This document shows, one piece after another, positions 1 to 7,335 of a DNA stretch of 11,298 bases (positions are counted from its first letter, which is position 1; each line of letters begins with the position of its first letter). The position numbers and the translations under genes are program-made. The notes below the pieces were generated by a model. The model did not search any database and had not been told where the DNA came from. It saw nothing but the letters and a program-made list of their open reading frames with translations. The DNA is from Stephanodiscus triporus (taxonomy: Eukaryota > Bacillariophyta > Thalassiosirophyceae > Thalassiosirales > Thalassiosiraceae), in the NCBI GenBank assembly GCA_036939755.1, contig JALLAZ010001118.1, positions 1 to 11,298 of the forward strand. The letters are read 5' to 3'.

Positions 1-343
1 CTTTCACAGAAATGAGCGTCTCCTCCTCATCAGCCAGTTCACTGAGAAGTGGAGCAAAGGCAGCAGGAGTTGCTGCCAAACAAACAATGTTCTCAGATTC
101 TCTCTTCTCCTCAGCTGCACGGTCCTCAGCTGCACGGCGATTGCGCTCGCGCTGCTTCATATTCTTTCGAAGGCGGGCCAAATGCAGTCGTCTTCCCCTC
201 GCCAACTCCGTAGGTGTCAATTCGGCATCCGTGTAAAAAAAGTCATCCATAAATTTGTTATCTTGGAGTCTTCTCAAGCGCTGCTGTGCACTCTTTTGTG
301 ACCGTGTAGCCACTGCTCCATCCGCTCCATTGGCATTCATCAT
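1..343 (-). CDS. Partial gene: N-terminus of an unrecognised basic coiled-coil protein
   Basis: An open minus-strand frame runs from an ATG at 343-341 (a second in-frame ATG follows at once at 340-338) to the left edge, about 114 codons with no stop. An in-frame TGA at 394-392 upstream limits the start, and no other in-frame ATG lies between. The product begins MMNANGADGAVATRSQ and then becomes strongly charged. A stretch rich in Arg, Lys and Glu at about residues 50-85 (for example RLRKNMKQRERNRRAAEDR) should form a basic helix or coiled coil, and AAED/AAEE comes from a short tandem duplication in the DNA. There is no signal peptide. A bZIP-like basic region is conceivable, but I see no proper basic-region signature or leucine heptads, so no function is assigned. 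The gene is cut by the window edge, so exon structure and length are unknown. Confidence 0.55.
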   Translation of the reverse strand, partial: MMNANGADGAVATRSQKSAQQRLRRLQDNKFMDDFFYTDAELTPTELARGRRLHLARLRKNMKQRERNRRAAEDRAAEEKRESENIVCLAATPAAFAPLLSELADEEETLISVK

Positions 344-668
344 CTGATGAGTTTTGGGAAGGATAAACGCTTCGGTTTCTTTCACAAAAAATCAGTGAAA
401 AAATAGGAGTGATGTGGAACTTCGGTGTCACGCGCACCTGCACCGGTACGAGAATTAATTCAAAGAAACGGAACGTGAGACACAGCCGAATTATGCATCG
501 CCGCATGCGCGCGACAATCAGCTACATGTGGGTTCAATCGGCGATCCGATCCGACCATTGGTCGCGGAGATATTGATTATTTACCTATTGATCGGCCGGG
601 GGGGGGGGAGCCGCTGTGTCTTTGTGGCGCTGTGGTTGCTGGCTCACGGCGCTTAAAAAAAAATCGAA

Positions 669-794
669 AAAAAAACTAATAATGACATTAATGCCATTAA
701 ATGGCAATGTGCGCATTAATGCCATTAATGTAAAAAAACTAATAATGACATAAATGCCGTTAAATCGCAATGTGCGCATTAATGCCATTAATGT
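669..794. repeat. Two-copy 63-bp tandem repeat
   Basis: Copy 1 is 669-731 and copy 2 is 732-794, an exact 63-base offset with a handful of substitutions. Each unit begins with an A run followed by ctaataatgaca and ends with gcattaatgccattaatgt. Each unit contains the palindrome CATTAATG and close inverted repeats such as GCCATT/AATGGC in copy 1, so it could extrude small hairpins. Confidence 0.85.
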
Positions 795-802
795 AAATGT
801 GA

Positions 803-821
803 GGGGGGGGAAACCCCCCCC
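803..821. repeat. Perfect G8-AAA-C8 hairpin
   Basis: Eight G (803-810), AAA (811-813) and eight C (814-821) make a perfect inverted repeat directly after the 63-bp tandem repeat. A second C-rich run follows to 832. Homopolymer runs like this are prone to length error in assemblies. Confidence 0.8.
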
Positions 822-898
822 TCTCCCCCCCCTTTTTGTACGCATTGACTTCACGTCGGAATTTCATTTACACAGACAGAATGTGAGGCATGTGAGGC

Positions 899-1194
899 AT
901 GTGACGTTCCTCAGATGCCGAAAACTTATTGAATTCCAACGTTATATTCGACGTAGATTTGTACGCATTTTGACTTGTTGCAATGTCGTATGTGCTACAT
1001 ACGAAATAATTACGTAGGTTTTGTACCACTTGCAACAACCTCGAGACCAACCTGTGAGGACAGATGAGCTCGTACGTAGGTTTTGTACCGATTGCAACAC
1101 CCGAAATGAGGACAATCCACCTGTTCCTACGTACGAAGATATCAGGTCGTTGAAGAATGTGAGGATGTGACGTTCCTCACATGCCGAAAACTTA
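899..1194. repeat. Dispersed direct repeats and inverted repeat cluster
   Basis: The 30-base segment 899-928 recurs at 1165-1194 with one mismatch (G at 914 against C at 1180), and both copies are preceded by gaatgtgagg. Inside this 266-base unit, 1011-1040 recurs at 1073-1102 (both start tacgtaggttttgtacc). The second copy also forms an 11-base perfect inverted repeat with 1126-1136 (TCGTACGTAGG against CCTACGTACGA). Segment 986-1004 is a hairpin with 8-bp arms and a 3-base loop. Together these look like remains of a small non-autonomous element or nested duplications. Confidence 0.6.
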
Positions 1195-1199
1195 ATTAT

Positions 1200-2165
1200 T
1201 TCTATTATTTGATGAGTCCCTTATTCTGGCTGAATTTTGACCTTATGGTACTACGCGGTTGCAAATAGTTTGGCCGTACGTGATGACTCATTGTTTATGT
1301 TGTGGTGCATCATACAGCGTCTAGTGATGGCTGACGCGTGCCACCTCAACTTCGGCAAGTATATTGTATTTGTGCTACGGTATCACAGCAAACGCCAACA
1401 TGTTTCTGGTGGGGTTTGCCATCATCTTTGGCAATGAGAATCTACTACCGGCATTTTGGCTTCGTTGTGGAGCTACACCCCTGTATTAATCAAACAGACG
1501 CCACCATCATAAGTGATCAAGACAAGGATCTTCACAGTGCTATTTCGGAAGAGGTGTCCGAGGCGGTGAATTTTCATTGTTTGTATCACTATCATCACCG
1601 TTCGCAGAATATTATCAAGATGTGCGGTGCAAGAGTGGAAATAGAGTATATTCGGCACTCTGGATGTACAATCGTTTGTTACAATGTCGTACACCGGCCC
1701 AACTGAATAGGGAGAAGGATAAGTATTTCCCAATGATGGACACGAGAAACTTGCAGTACCTAAACTCTTTGCCAGCTGAATCTCAGTATCCAGCTGCACG
1801 ATGCGCAGCTGCACCAGTTGGCAGCTGTTGAATCGATGAATGCTGCGAATAAGGAAATGCACACAAAGACTGCAGTTGATCCATTGAATGCATGCATTTT
1901 GCTGATCGGAATGGAGTGCAAACGATTCATGAATCAACGTCGATTGGCATGGGCAATGGAAACTGACCTGACAACTCGAGGTAGAGTAGAATATGACGAA
2001 GTGTTTGCTAACATTGCATCGTTTGACTTTACTATTACCATCACCGAAGGACTGCTGGAGTATGTGTTCTATCTGGAGAAATGTAAATACGGATGTCAGG
2101 CATGCAGGGAGGCCGCCTCACAGCCGCAGCCACGTGGAAGGTACGCACGTACCAAACCAAGGTAG
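1200..2165 (+). pseudogene. Decayed Mutator-like (MULE) transposase
   Basis: No single frame is open, but successive frames read as the core of a MULE transposase. Frame with VMADACHLNFGKY (1324-1362) carries the first catalytic Asp (1333-1335). Another frame, from about 1376, reads ITANANMFLVGFAIIFGNEN. A third reads FVVELHP, then TIISDQDK with the second Asp (1515-1517), followed by the Cys/His stretch HCLYH..HRSQNII at about 1575-1620. A fourth (about 1635-1770) reads SGNRVYSALWMYNRLLQCRTPAQ, and a fifth (about 1770-2090) contains AVESMNAANKE and ACILLIGMECKRF. The order and spacing (D, Asn-rich core, SDxxxGL-like, CxxH-like, ES-N) match the MULE DDE domain as known for that family. At least four frameshifts and no start make this a dead copy. 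Frame changes fall near 1365, 1440, 1625 and 1770-1815. Boundaries are approximate; no terminal inverted repeats or target duplication were identified. Confidence 0.72.
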
Positions 2166-2222
2166 GAGGACGTACAATACACTGTACTCTACCATATTTA
2201 ATCACGATATTCAATTGACACA

Positions 2223-2899
2223 ATGAAATTGACGACATTGTTGATCTCATTGGCCGCGGCGTCGCCCATTCTCGCCACCGGGGGGAAGCCCTCGTTGCCA
2301 ACGTCACGTTCGTTTGGAGTATCGGCGGTGTCGCGGAATAATCCCGGCCTGCAACGATGTACATCGACGACGAAGATGGGCATGCCCGCGATCCCGCGCG
2401 GGGGTGCGGTCCACGAGTCGCAAACGCTTGGTGACTTGGATTCTCGGATTCAGAGCGCCGCCTTGCAGGATAAGCTGACGATTGTTGACTTCACGGCGAC
2501 GTGGTGAGGTGCTTTTAATTAGGTTTCGGCGGGATGGCTGGGAAGAGCACTGCGCCGCGCCTGTGCGGGTAATCGTGTTGGACAGTTTCGTCTGCGATCG
2601 TTTTGGCCTGCTGTAAACTGATTCCGTTTCGCCTTGCTTCGTCTCTACTTTTCTGCGTGGCATTATGAAGGTGCGGGCCATGCAAAATGATAGCTCCAAT
2701 TTTCAAAGAACTGTCGGAAGAGATGGGAACCCGGGCACAATTCATCAAGGTCGATGTGGATGATAACCCTGAGGCGGCGCAAAAATACGGCGTGTCGGCG
2801 ATGCCAACTTTCCTTTTCATCAAGGGAGGCGAAGTCGTCGATCGCCTCATGGGTGCGAATGAGGATAGGCTTAGGGAGCTCCTTCACTTTCATTTATAG
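2223..2899 (+). CDS. Thioredoxin with N-terminal presequence (two exons)
   Basis: A thiol-disulfide reductase of the thioredoxin fold. Exon 1 is 2223-2503 and exon 2 is 2671-2899, separated by a 167-base intron (GTGAGG at 2504, AAG at 2668-2670) that splits the Trp codon of the active site. The joined protein is 169 residues. Residues 1-18 (MKLTTLLISLAAASPILA) form a signal peptide. Residues 19-65 are Ser/Arg/Pro-rich with few acids and include PRGGA. The thioredoxin domain occupies about 66-169 with WCGPC at 94-98 and the cis-proline in MPT at 138-140; VDVDDNP and KYGVSAMPTF are typical of the family. The presequence suits the bipartite ER-then-plastid route of diatoms, though the usual ASAFAP-type motif is not clear, so secretion or ER location is also possible. 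The start codon lies only about 57 bases after the MULE relic. The gene converges on ATAD3 across 241 bases in which I see no gene. Confidence 0.9.
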
Positions 2900-3140
2900 T
2901 TAGGTTTTGCCTCGGGAGGTCTCAGAGGAAGTTTCAACGACTGAGACACGCCCGTGAACAACACAACCCCGCGATAAGATGGAAATCAGACAGCCAATGA
3001 GGACAAATACCCCAAAATCTTATTGAAAGCAAACAGGCCTAAGCATCTTAAACTAAAAATACACCAGCTGTTCAAGACGATAGCACCCTAGCCATCCAGC
3101 AAGTAGGTAGCATGTAGATTATTCCCCCCCCCTTGTGTGT

Positions 3141-5297
3141 TCAATCGAGTTGATCATCTTGTGCACGGTCCTTTGCGCGATTGAAAGCTTTACCCACTGT
3201 CGTAGTCCCCCCGTCGCGCATATTTAGCTTCTCGTGGTGTTCCCTTACTTTCGTTTCTATAATCTTCCAGGCTGCTTCGTAATCGAGCTTGCCATCCTCC
3301 GATACGTACATCGCTCCCTGCAGCGCAACCATGAGTTTTCCGATCTCACGACCAGAGAACCCGTAAGTCACTGAAACGGTTGACTTGAGCTGCTCGCCTG
3401 TCATTAAATCATCATCTGCTGACATGAGGAGAGGCTCTTGCTTGGTGAAGTGCTGAGTTAGGCGTGAGCGCAAGTAGAATGCTTGCAGATTATTCGTTTT
3501 CATGAATTTTCGGATATGAAGATCATAGTAGAGCAGTATCAAGTTTTTCCTACATTCTGCGTTTGGGAGGGGAAAGAATAATGACTCGTCACAACGATCT
3601 AACACAGCTGCATCTAAGTCTTCGGCCCTGTTGGTTGCAAGGACAAGCATGAAGTCCTTGCGCTCTCCGCCCGTATTGTATAAAAGAGCGTTTAGAGCGT
3701 TGTGCGATGTGTCACTCATCAATCCAGAATCTCTCGAGCCAAGGAAGCATTCTGCTTCGTCAATGAATAGAATGACACCTTTTGGAGATTTTGCCGCCCA
3801 TGAAAATAATTGATGGATCTGCGTGACTGCGTCAGACCCCAACGGACTAACATCTCCACCTGACATCATGGCGTAGTCAAGGCCAATAATTTTGGCCAGC
3901 TTCTTGGCTACATAAGTCTTGCCTGAATGCAATTGATGAGCGCACGAATCGAGAGTTATTACATAGCACAGGAAATAAATTTACCCACCTGTCCCAGGAG
4001 GGCCATACAGCAACACATGTCGGAACGGTGCGTTGTGTCTGCGGGCATTATGCGCCGAGTGTGCCAAGTTGAGGACTCGCTCTTTCAACTCTTGAGGCAA
4101 GATGAGGTCTTCAAATGACTCTTCAACCACAGCAGAGCCGGGTTTGCACGCCCCAGGACTTAAGTATGATGCAAATTGAGCAATGTATGAAACAAGAGAC
4201 CACGGCATGTGCTTCCTCGTGGTTTCTCTGATGAGCTGGGGCTTTCCAAGAGTGGCTTCAATTGTTGATCGAATGAGACGTGAAGTTTCTCTTGCAACAA
4301 ATATTGCAGTTGCCAAGAGACATGCGTACCCGATAAAAGTGACGACTTCCTTTGGATTCTTAACTGCAGTCGACAGTGATGTTGACAGGTGTGAAAATAC
4401 CGCATTGATGGCCGCAACATTTCTTTCACGACGTTGCTCATACTCCGCCTGTAGCCGACGGATTCGAACGTCCTCATTTGCACGTTCGGCATCGGCTTTT
4501 GCCATAGCAACAGCTTTTGCCGTTTTCGCTTTCATCTCTTCCGCAGCTTTCTGGAGGACAAGCTTTTGTTCGAGTTCAATCGCCGCCATGGCCTCTGCTG
4601 CATCCGCCGACCTCTGCTGTATCCTCTGACTAGCGTCAAACCTGGCTTTCAGTAATTGTTCTGACCTCATTCTCGAAGCCACGTCTTCTCTCTTGAGTCT
4701 CTCGAAAGTCAGTTCCTCGATCTTGGACCGTTGTTCCTCCTCCAATTTTCTAAGTGTTTCGGAATATTCTTGTTCATGCTTGGCCTTCAGTATCGTCATC
4801 TCCATCTCGCTCTTCGCAATCTCCGCTTTGGCTGCCGCCTCTCTCATCCTCAACTCGGCACCTCCATCCGACGATGACGAGATGATTTTTTCTAGCTGAG
4901 TCACCTCCCCATAGATGTTTGCAATTTCTCTAGTTTGAACCTCAGCTCGACTTGAGAGCTCACTCAGCATTTGGGCGAGCTCCTGCGTTGCCCCGACGCT
5001 GTAATAGAAAAGAATCTGTTCGTTGACACTTGGAAAGTTTACCAATAAGACCGGTTTCGCCCCTTTCTCTCTTGGAGGTAGAGTGCGCTTCGGCACTATA
5101 TCGACAGCGTCTGGGATTACAGCTGATAGAATTGGTCCAATCACCCCCACGCGCTTTCTTGTAGAGTCATAGGAGAAGCGATATGTTGAAAGCGGTAGCA
5201 TCCGTATCGACTCCAGGTGCATCGATGTATTCGCTGGCTTGGCATCAAGGTAAATCTGGCCAACTCGTTCATTGTCTATCGCAATCGTGACTTGCAT
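3141..5297 (-). CDS. ATAD3: ATAD3-family AAA+ ATPase with S74/ICA-like N-terminus
   Basis: ATAD3 proteins are inner-mitochondrial-membrane AAA+ ATPases involved in nucleoid and membrane organisation. Exons 5297-3989 and 3922-3141 join across a 66-base intron (GTGGGT...TTCAG) inside the Walker A codons, giving 696 residues. Features in order: an S74/MYRF-like intramolecular chaperone segment (about 16-118: STYRFSY, RVGVIGPILSAVIPDAV, SVGATQELAQ); a long charged coiled coil (about 118-295); a membrane segment (about 318-336); the ATAD3 hallmark ATLGKPQLIRETTR (348-361); Walker A GPPGTGKT (432-439); SGGDVSPLG; Walker B VILFIDE (486-492); sensor 1 LATNRAED; the Arg-finger region LDRCDE; and sensor 2 GFSGREI. 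The AAA part is complete. The start is uncertain: the ATG at 5297 may lie inside a 58-base intron (GTAAGC at 5348 to CAAG at 5291), since a frame from ATG 5418 splices in phase into VTIAIDN. Confidence 0.9.
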
Positions 5298-5348
5298 TTT
5301 GTTTTCGGCAGTAAGCAGAAGGCAAAGGCAAACTCAGAAGATGCTTAC

Positions 5349-5823
5349 CTTCGGCGTCAGCTGACCAAGCTCGCCGGATCAGTCGCATGCAGGAAACGGT
5401 AATCGAAATGGCCTTCATCACCTGTTTGCACGTCGAGCTGCTTCAATGTTAAAAAGTGTCGGAGACATCACGCAAGTGTACTTATTTGAAATTGAAAGCA
5501 AAATATGATGTGTCTGAGAAGGCGACACAGATTTTTCTTTCATCCCTCTTCCTTCGCAACTCCAGTCCAGGCCAAACTCGCGCAGTTGGTACCGACCTTC
5601 TCGAAGTGAGCTACCTCTACACTACACCAACTCAGGTGACGCAATCTTCCGTAACTTACTCTGACTCTGCAATCTGAAGGTCGCCGAAGCCGTAGAGAAT
5701 TTTTCGGGCGCCAGCAATTGCATCGGGTGGCTCATGAAATACAACGCCTAATGACGTAAGAAAAAAAGCATCAAATGACAAAGTCAATGAGAGTGCGTCA
5801 GAGTAACACATCATGAGCTCCAT
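5349..5823 (-). other. Coding-like exons upstream of ATAD3, frame interrupted
   Basis: Minus-strand sequence above the ATAD3 frame looks protein-coding but does not join into one clean frame. From ATG 5823 an open frame (MELMMCYSDALSLTLSF...) reads to 5660, with HEPPDAIAGARKILYGFGDL inside, and ends at a strong donor GTAAGT (5659-5654). A 38-base intron to TAG at 5622 would continue it as DVEVAHFEKVGTNCASLAWT... until TGA at 5542-5540. One base fewer in the GGG at 5544-5546 would continue it as ERKICVAFSDTSYFAFNFK. A further frame at about 5436-5360 reads LDVQTGDEGHFDYRFLHATD, and a shift near 5355 plus the GTAAGC donor at 5348 would lead into the S74-like part of ATAD3. Either the ATAD3 N-terminus is longer and the assembly has indels, or this is a decayed 5' part, or my exon boundaries are wrong. 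Upstream of 5823 the frame is closed by TGA at 5832-5830. Confidence 0.4.
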
Positions 5824-6122
5824 CGAGACTCATCAGACCACGAGGGAGAAACAAAACCAACAGAAATCATCAGCTTGATGCGACAAGACCGCCACAGCAA
5901 GATAGGATTAGGTCAGATACTCGACCAGGCAGAGAATTGGCATCGATGATAAGTAAATTCAATCTGATGAATAAATCAACTTCCTCTATATCTGAATTAT
6001 CGCAACTAGGTAGTCTAGGAACTGACAACAAGGATGTGTTCACTACTCAAGAACAGAATCCATCAGCCCACAAAAGACTCTATGAAAACAACATCAAACG
6101 TATGACAAAAACAGAAACTTGA
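5817..6122 (+). other. Coding-like fragment, unrecognised
   Basis: A plus-strand frame is open from 5817 to TGA at 6120-6122 and has ordinary-looking protein composition (for example RELASMISKFNLMNKSTSS and NPSAHKRLYENNIKRM). It has no ATG near its beginning; the first internal ATG is 5943. A TGA at 5814-5816 closes it upstream. Other plus frames continue coding-like just downstream (LKESLVENEFMWLRLEQ at about 6119-6171). It may be the end of a decayed gene or mobile element, or an exon of an unresolved gene. No function can be assigned. It overlaps the putative minus exon above by only a few bases. Confidence 0.25.
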
Positions 6123-6212
6123 AGGAATCTTTGGTAGAGAATGAGTTCATGTGGCTTCGATTGGAGCAATGTCTTGATGGAATTTGGTGCTCACAAAGAA
6201 CAGAGGCAAAAC

Positions 6213-6865
6213 TTATATCCTTGTGTATCCATCACCATCCCATGCTGGCTCGGGCTCAGACCATCCGTCACCACTGCCACCAGATCCCTTGGATCCCTTC
6301 GATGACCCCGACCCTGATCCCTTGCCGGACTTGCCGGAGCCAGAGGCTTCAGGTTCAGACCATCCGCCACCCCATGCATCATCCTCCGGCTCACCCCAGC
6401 TTTCGGCGCTGCCTTCGGATCCCTTGGATCCCTTGGATGATTTCGATCCCTTGGATGATTTCGATCCCTTGGATGATTTCGATCCCTTGCCGGACTTGCC
6501 GGAGGGTTCAGGCTCGGATTCCCACTCCCAGGCTCCGACCCAATCGGGTTCGGGCTCAGACCATCCGTCACCGCTGCCACCAGATCCCTTGGATCCCTTC
6601 GATGATCCCGACCCTGATCCCTTGCCGGACTTGCCGGAGCCGGAGGCTTCGCCACCCCACCCCCCTTCTTCGAGCTGTCTGTTTTGAACCTGTTTACAAA
6701 AAGCAAAGCATGGAATCGGTTGGTGTGGGAGATAGCACAGAGTAAGTTAACAGAGTAGCCTCCCAAACAACGAACCCAACAAGAACACGAACATACCCTC
6801 AGGCTTTTGGCGTCCACAGACTCGGCCAAAGCGGCCATAAGAACAAATGTATTTCCGATCTTCAT
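6213..6865 (-). CDS. Cingulin/silaffin-like secreted biosilica protein (two exons)
   Basis: Exon 1 is 6865-6797 and exon 2 is 6689-6213, with a 107-base GT-AG intron (GTATGT at 6796, AAACAG ending 6690) in phase 0; the stop TAA is 6215-6213. The product is 181 residues. Residues 1-19 (MKIGNTFVLMAALAESVDA) form a signal peptide. RQL at 27-29 fits the RXL processing site of Thalassiosira silaffins and cingulins. The rest is low complexity: SGKSGKGS and SSKGSKGS blocks, nine lysines spaced exactly three apart at 88-112 (KxxK pattern, like the lysine clusters tied to silica targeting), ten tryptophans in acidic patches (GWSEPEP, WVGAWEWESEPEP), and C-terminal DGDGYTRI. This fits a tryptophan-type cingulin or a silaffin: an organic-matrix protein secreted into the silica deposition vesicle, with lysines and serines as modification sites. 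The family call is from composition, not alignment. The opposite strand is also open here, but lacks the signal peptide and intron logic. Confidence 0.78.
6251..6650 (-). repeat. Internal 100-bp duplication and 18-bp triplet repeat in the cingulin-like gene
   Basis: Segments 6251-6350 and 6551-6650 are 100-base direct repeats exactly 300 bases apart, with three differences, each at a third codon position of the minus-strand gene (Ser/Ser, Gly/Gly, Ser/Ser). They encode the SGSGKSGKGS...GDGWSEPEP block. Between them an 18-base unit (GATCCCTTGGATGATTTC on the plus strand) occurs three times at 6427-6444, 6445-6462 and 6463-6480, encoding repeated SKSSKG-type hexapeptides. The protein has evidently grown by tandem duplication. 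Confidence 0.9.
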
Positions 6866-6960
6866 CTTATGCGATATTGCGCAACCTCAGAGGCAAAATT
6901 GTGGCGTCAAATAATACAATGCGCGTTATTCAATAGGAGTGTGAATAAACGTGGTTGATT
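6866..6960. promoter_or_regulatory. Compact divergent promoter region
   Basis: Only 95 bases separate the start codons of the minus-strand cingulin-like gene and the plus-strand orphan gene, so both promoters and 5' leaders must fit here or overlap the genes. The stretch is AT-rich and contains the perfect 8-base palindrome TTGCGCAA (6877-6884). No TATA box or other element can be assigned with confidence; the call rests on geometry. Confidence 0.4.
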
Positions 6961-7335
6961 ATGAGCGGCGAGGAGTTCGTTGTTGTGGGAGGCTCGGGGA
7001 CCGCCCCAACACCTCGTACGAAACTTTTTATTGGCACGAACAGCATTGTTCGTTGGATATTGATTAGCCCGTTTTTGAATCGTTTCTCGCATTTCAAAAT
7101 CAAGCTCGGAGGAATTAGTATCTTAGGAAGCATAAATTTTGATTCGGATTCCGACGTTCTTGTGTTTTGCCGCGTAACGATTTTGAATGAATATCGAGTT
7201 CCCATGTTAATATCGAAATTGAACGGGATTTTAATGGAGGGAAAAGAAGAAGGGGGTTTGAATTTAATTTGTATAGATCCCACGTTGAACAAATCGGGAA
7301 ATTGCTTCCGGGTGGGCTATTGGTACACGACCTGA
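6961..7335 (+). CDS. Hypothetical protein, AT-rich orphan
   Basis: An uninterrupted frame of 124 codons from ATG 6961 (MSGEEFVVVGGSGTAPTPRT...) to TGA 7333-7335. No intron is needed. The protein has a mixed, globular-looking composition with alternating hydrophobic stretches (IVRWILISPF, VLVFCRVTIL, GGLNLICID), an acidic FDSDSDVL, and ends CFRVGYWYTT. There is no signal peptide or clear membrane helix; it is probably beta-rich. Codon use leans to A/T (TTG, ATT, TTT, AAT), unlike the GC-rich MED21-like gene in this window. I do not recognise the family. The antisense frame over the same region is also open but has weaker composition and no good start context. It could be a young or transferred gene, or part of an element; the shared short promoter region with the cingulin-like gene is the only context clue. 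Confidence 0.5.
   Translation: MSGEEFVVVGGSGTAPTPRTKLFIGTNSIVRWILISPFLNRFSHFKIKLGGISILGSINFDSDSDVLVFCRVTILNEYRVPMLISKLNGILMEGKEEGGLNLICIDPTLNKSGNCFRVGYWYTT

Larger units (their letters stand above)
344..1199. other. Repeat-rich AT-biased spacer, no gene seen
   Basis: No convincing coding frame is visible; the short frames here are built from repeats or homopolymers. The stretch holds an 11-G run (598-608), a 63-bp tandem duplication (669-794), a G8-AAA-C8 hairpin (803-821), an 8-bp-arm hairpin (986-993 with 997-1004), two pairs of dispersed direct repeats (899-928 with 1165-1194, and 1011-1040 with 1073-1102) and an 11-bp inverted repeat (1070-1080 with 1126-1136). It lies immediately left of a MULE relic and may contain that element's decayed end, but no terminal inverted repeat matching the right side was found. 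Confidence 0.6.

Noticed and set aside
585..1017. Short frames on both strands across the 63-bp repeat and G/C tracts
   Set aside because: They consist of translated tandem repeats and homopolymers, with no independent coding signal.
4450..4480. A TTCGAATCC-like motif resembling a tRNA B box on the minus strand
   Set aside because: It lies inside the ATAD3 coiled-coil coding sequence and no acceptor or anticodon stems pair around it.
4183..4899. Plus-strand Ser/Ala-rich frames inside ATAD3
   Set aside because: They are antisense shadows of the Glu/Ala/Arg-rich coiled coil of ATAD3.
5456..5677. Plus-strand 73-codon frame opposite the ATAD3 5' region
   Set aside because: The minus strand here has better coding character and splice donors; the plus frame lacks any recognisable feature.
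6184..6687. Open plus-strand frame encoding a Pro/Asp-rich repeat protein
   Set aside because: It is the antisense of the cingulin-like gene, has no signal peptide or splice logic, and its repeats are explained by the lysine/serine repeats on the minus strand.
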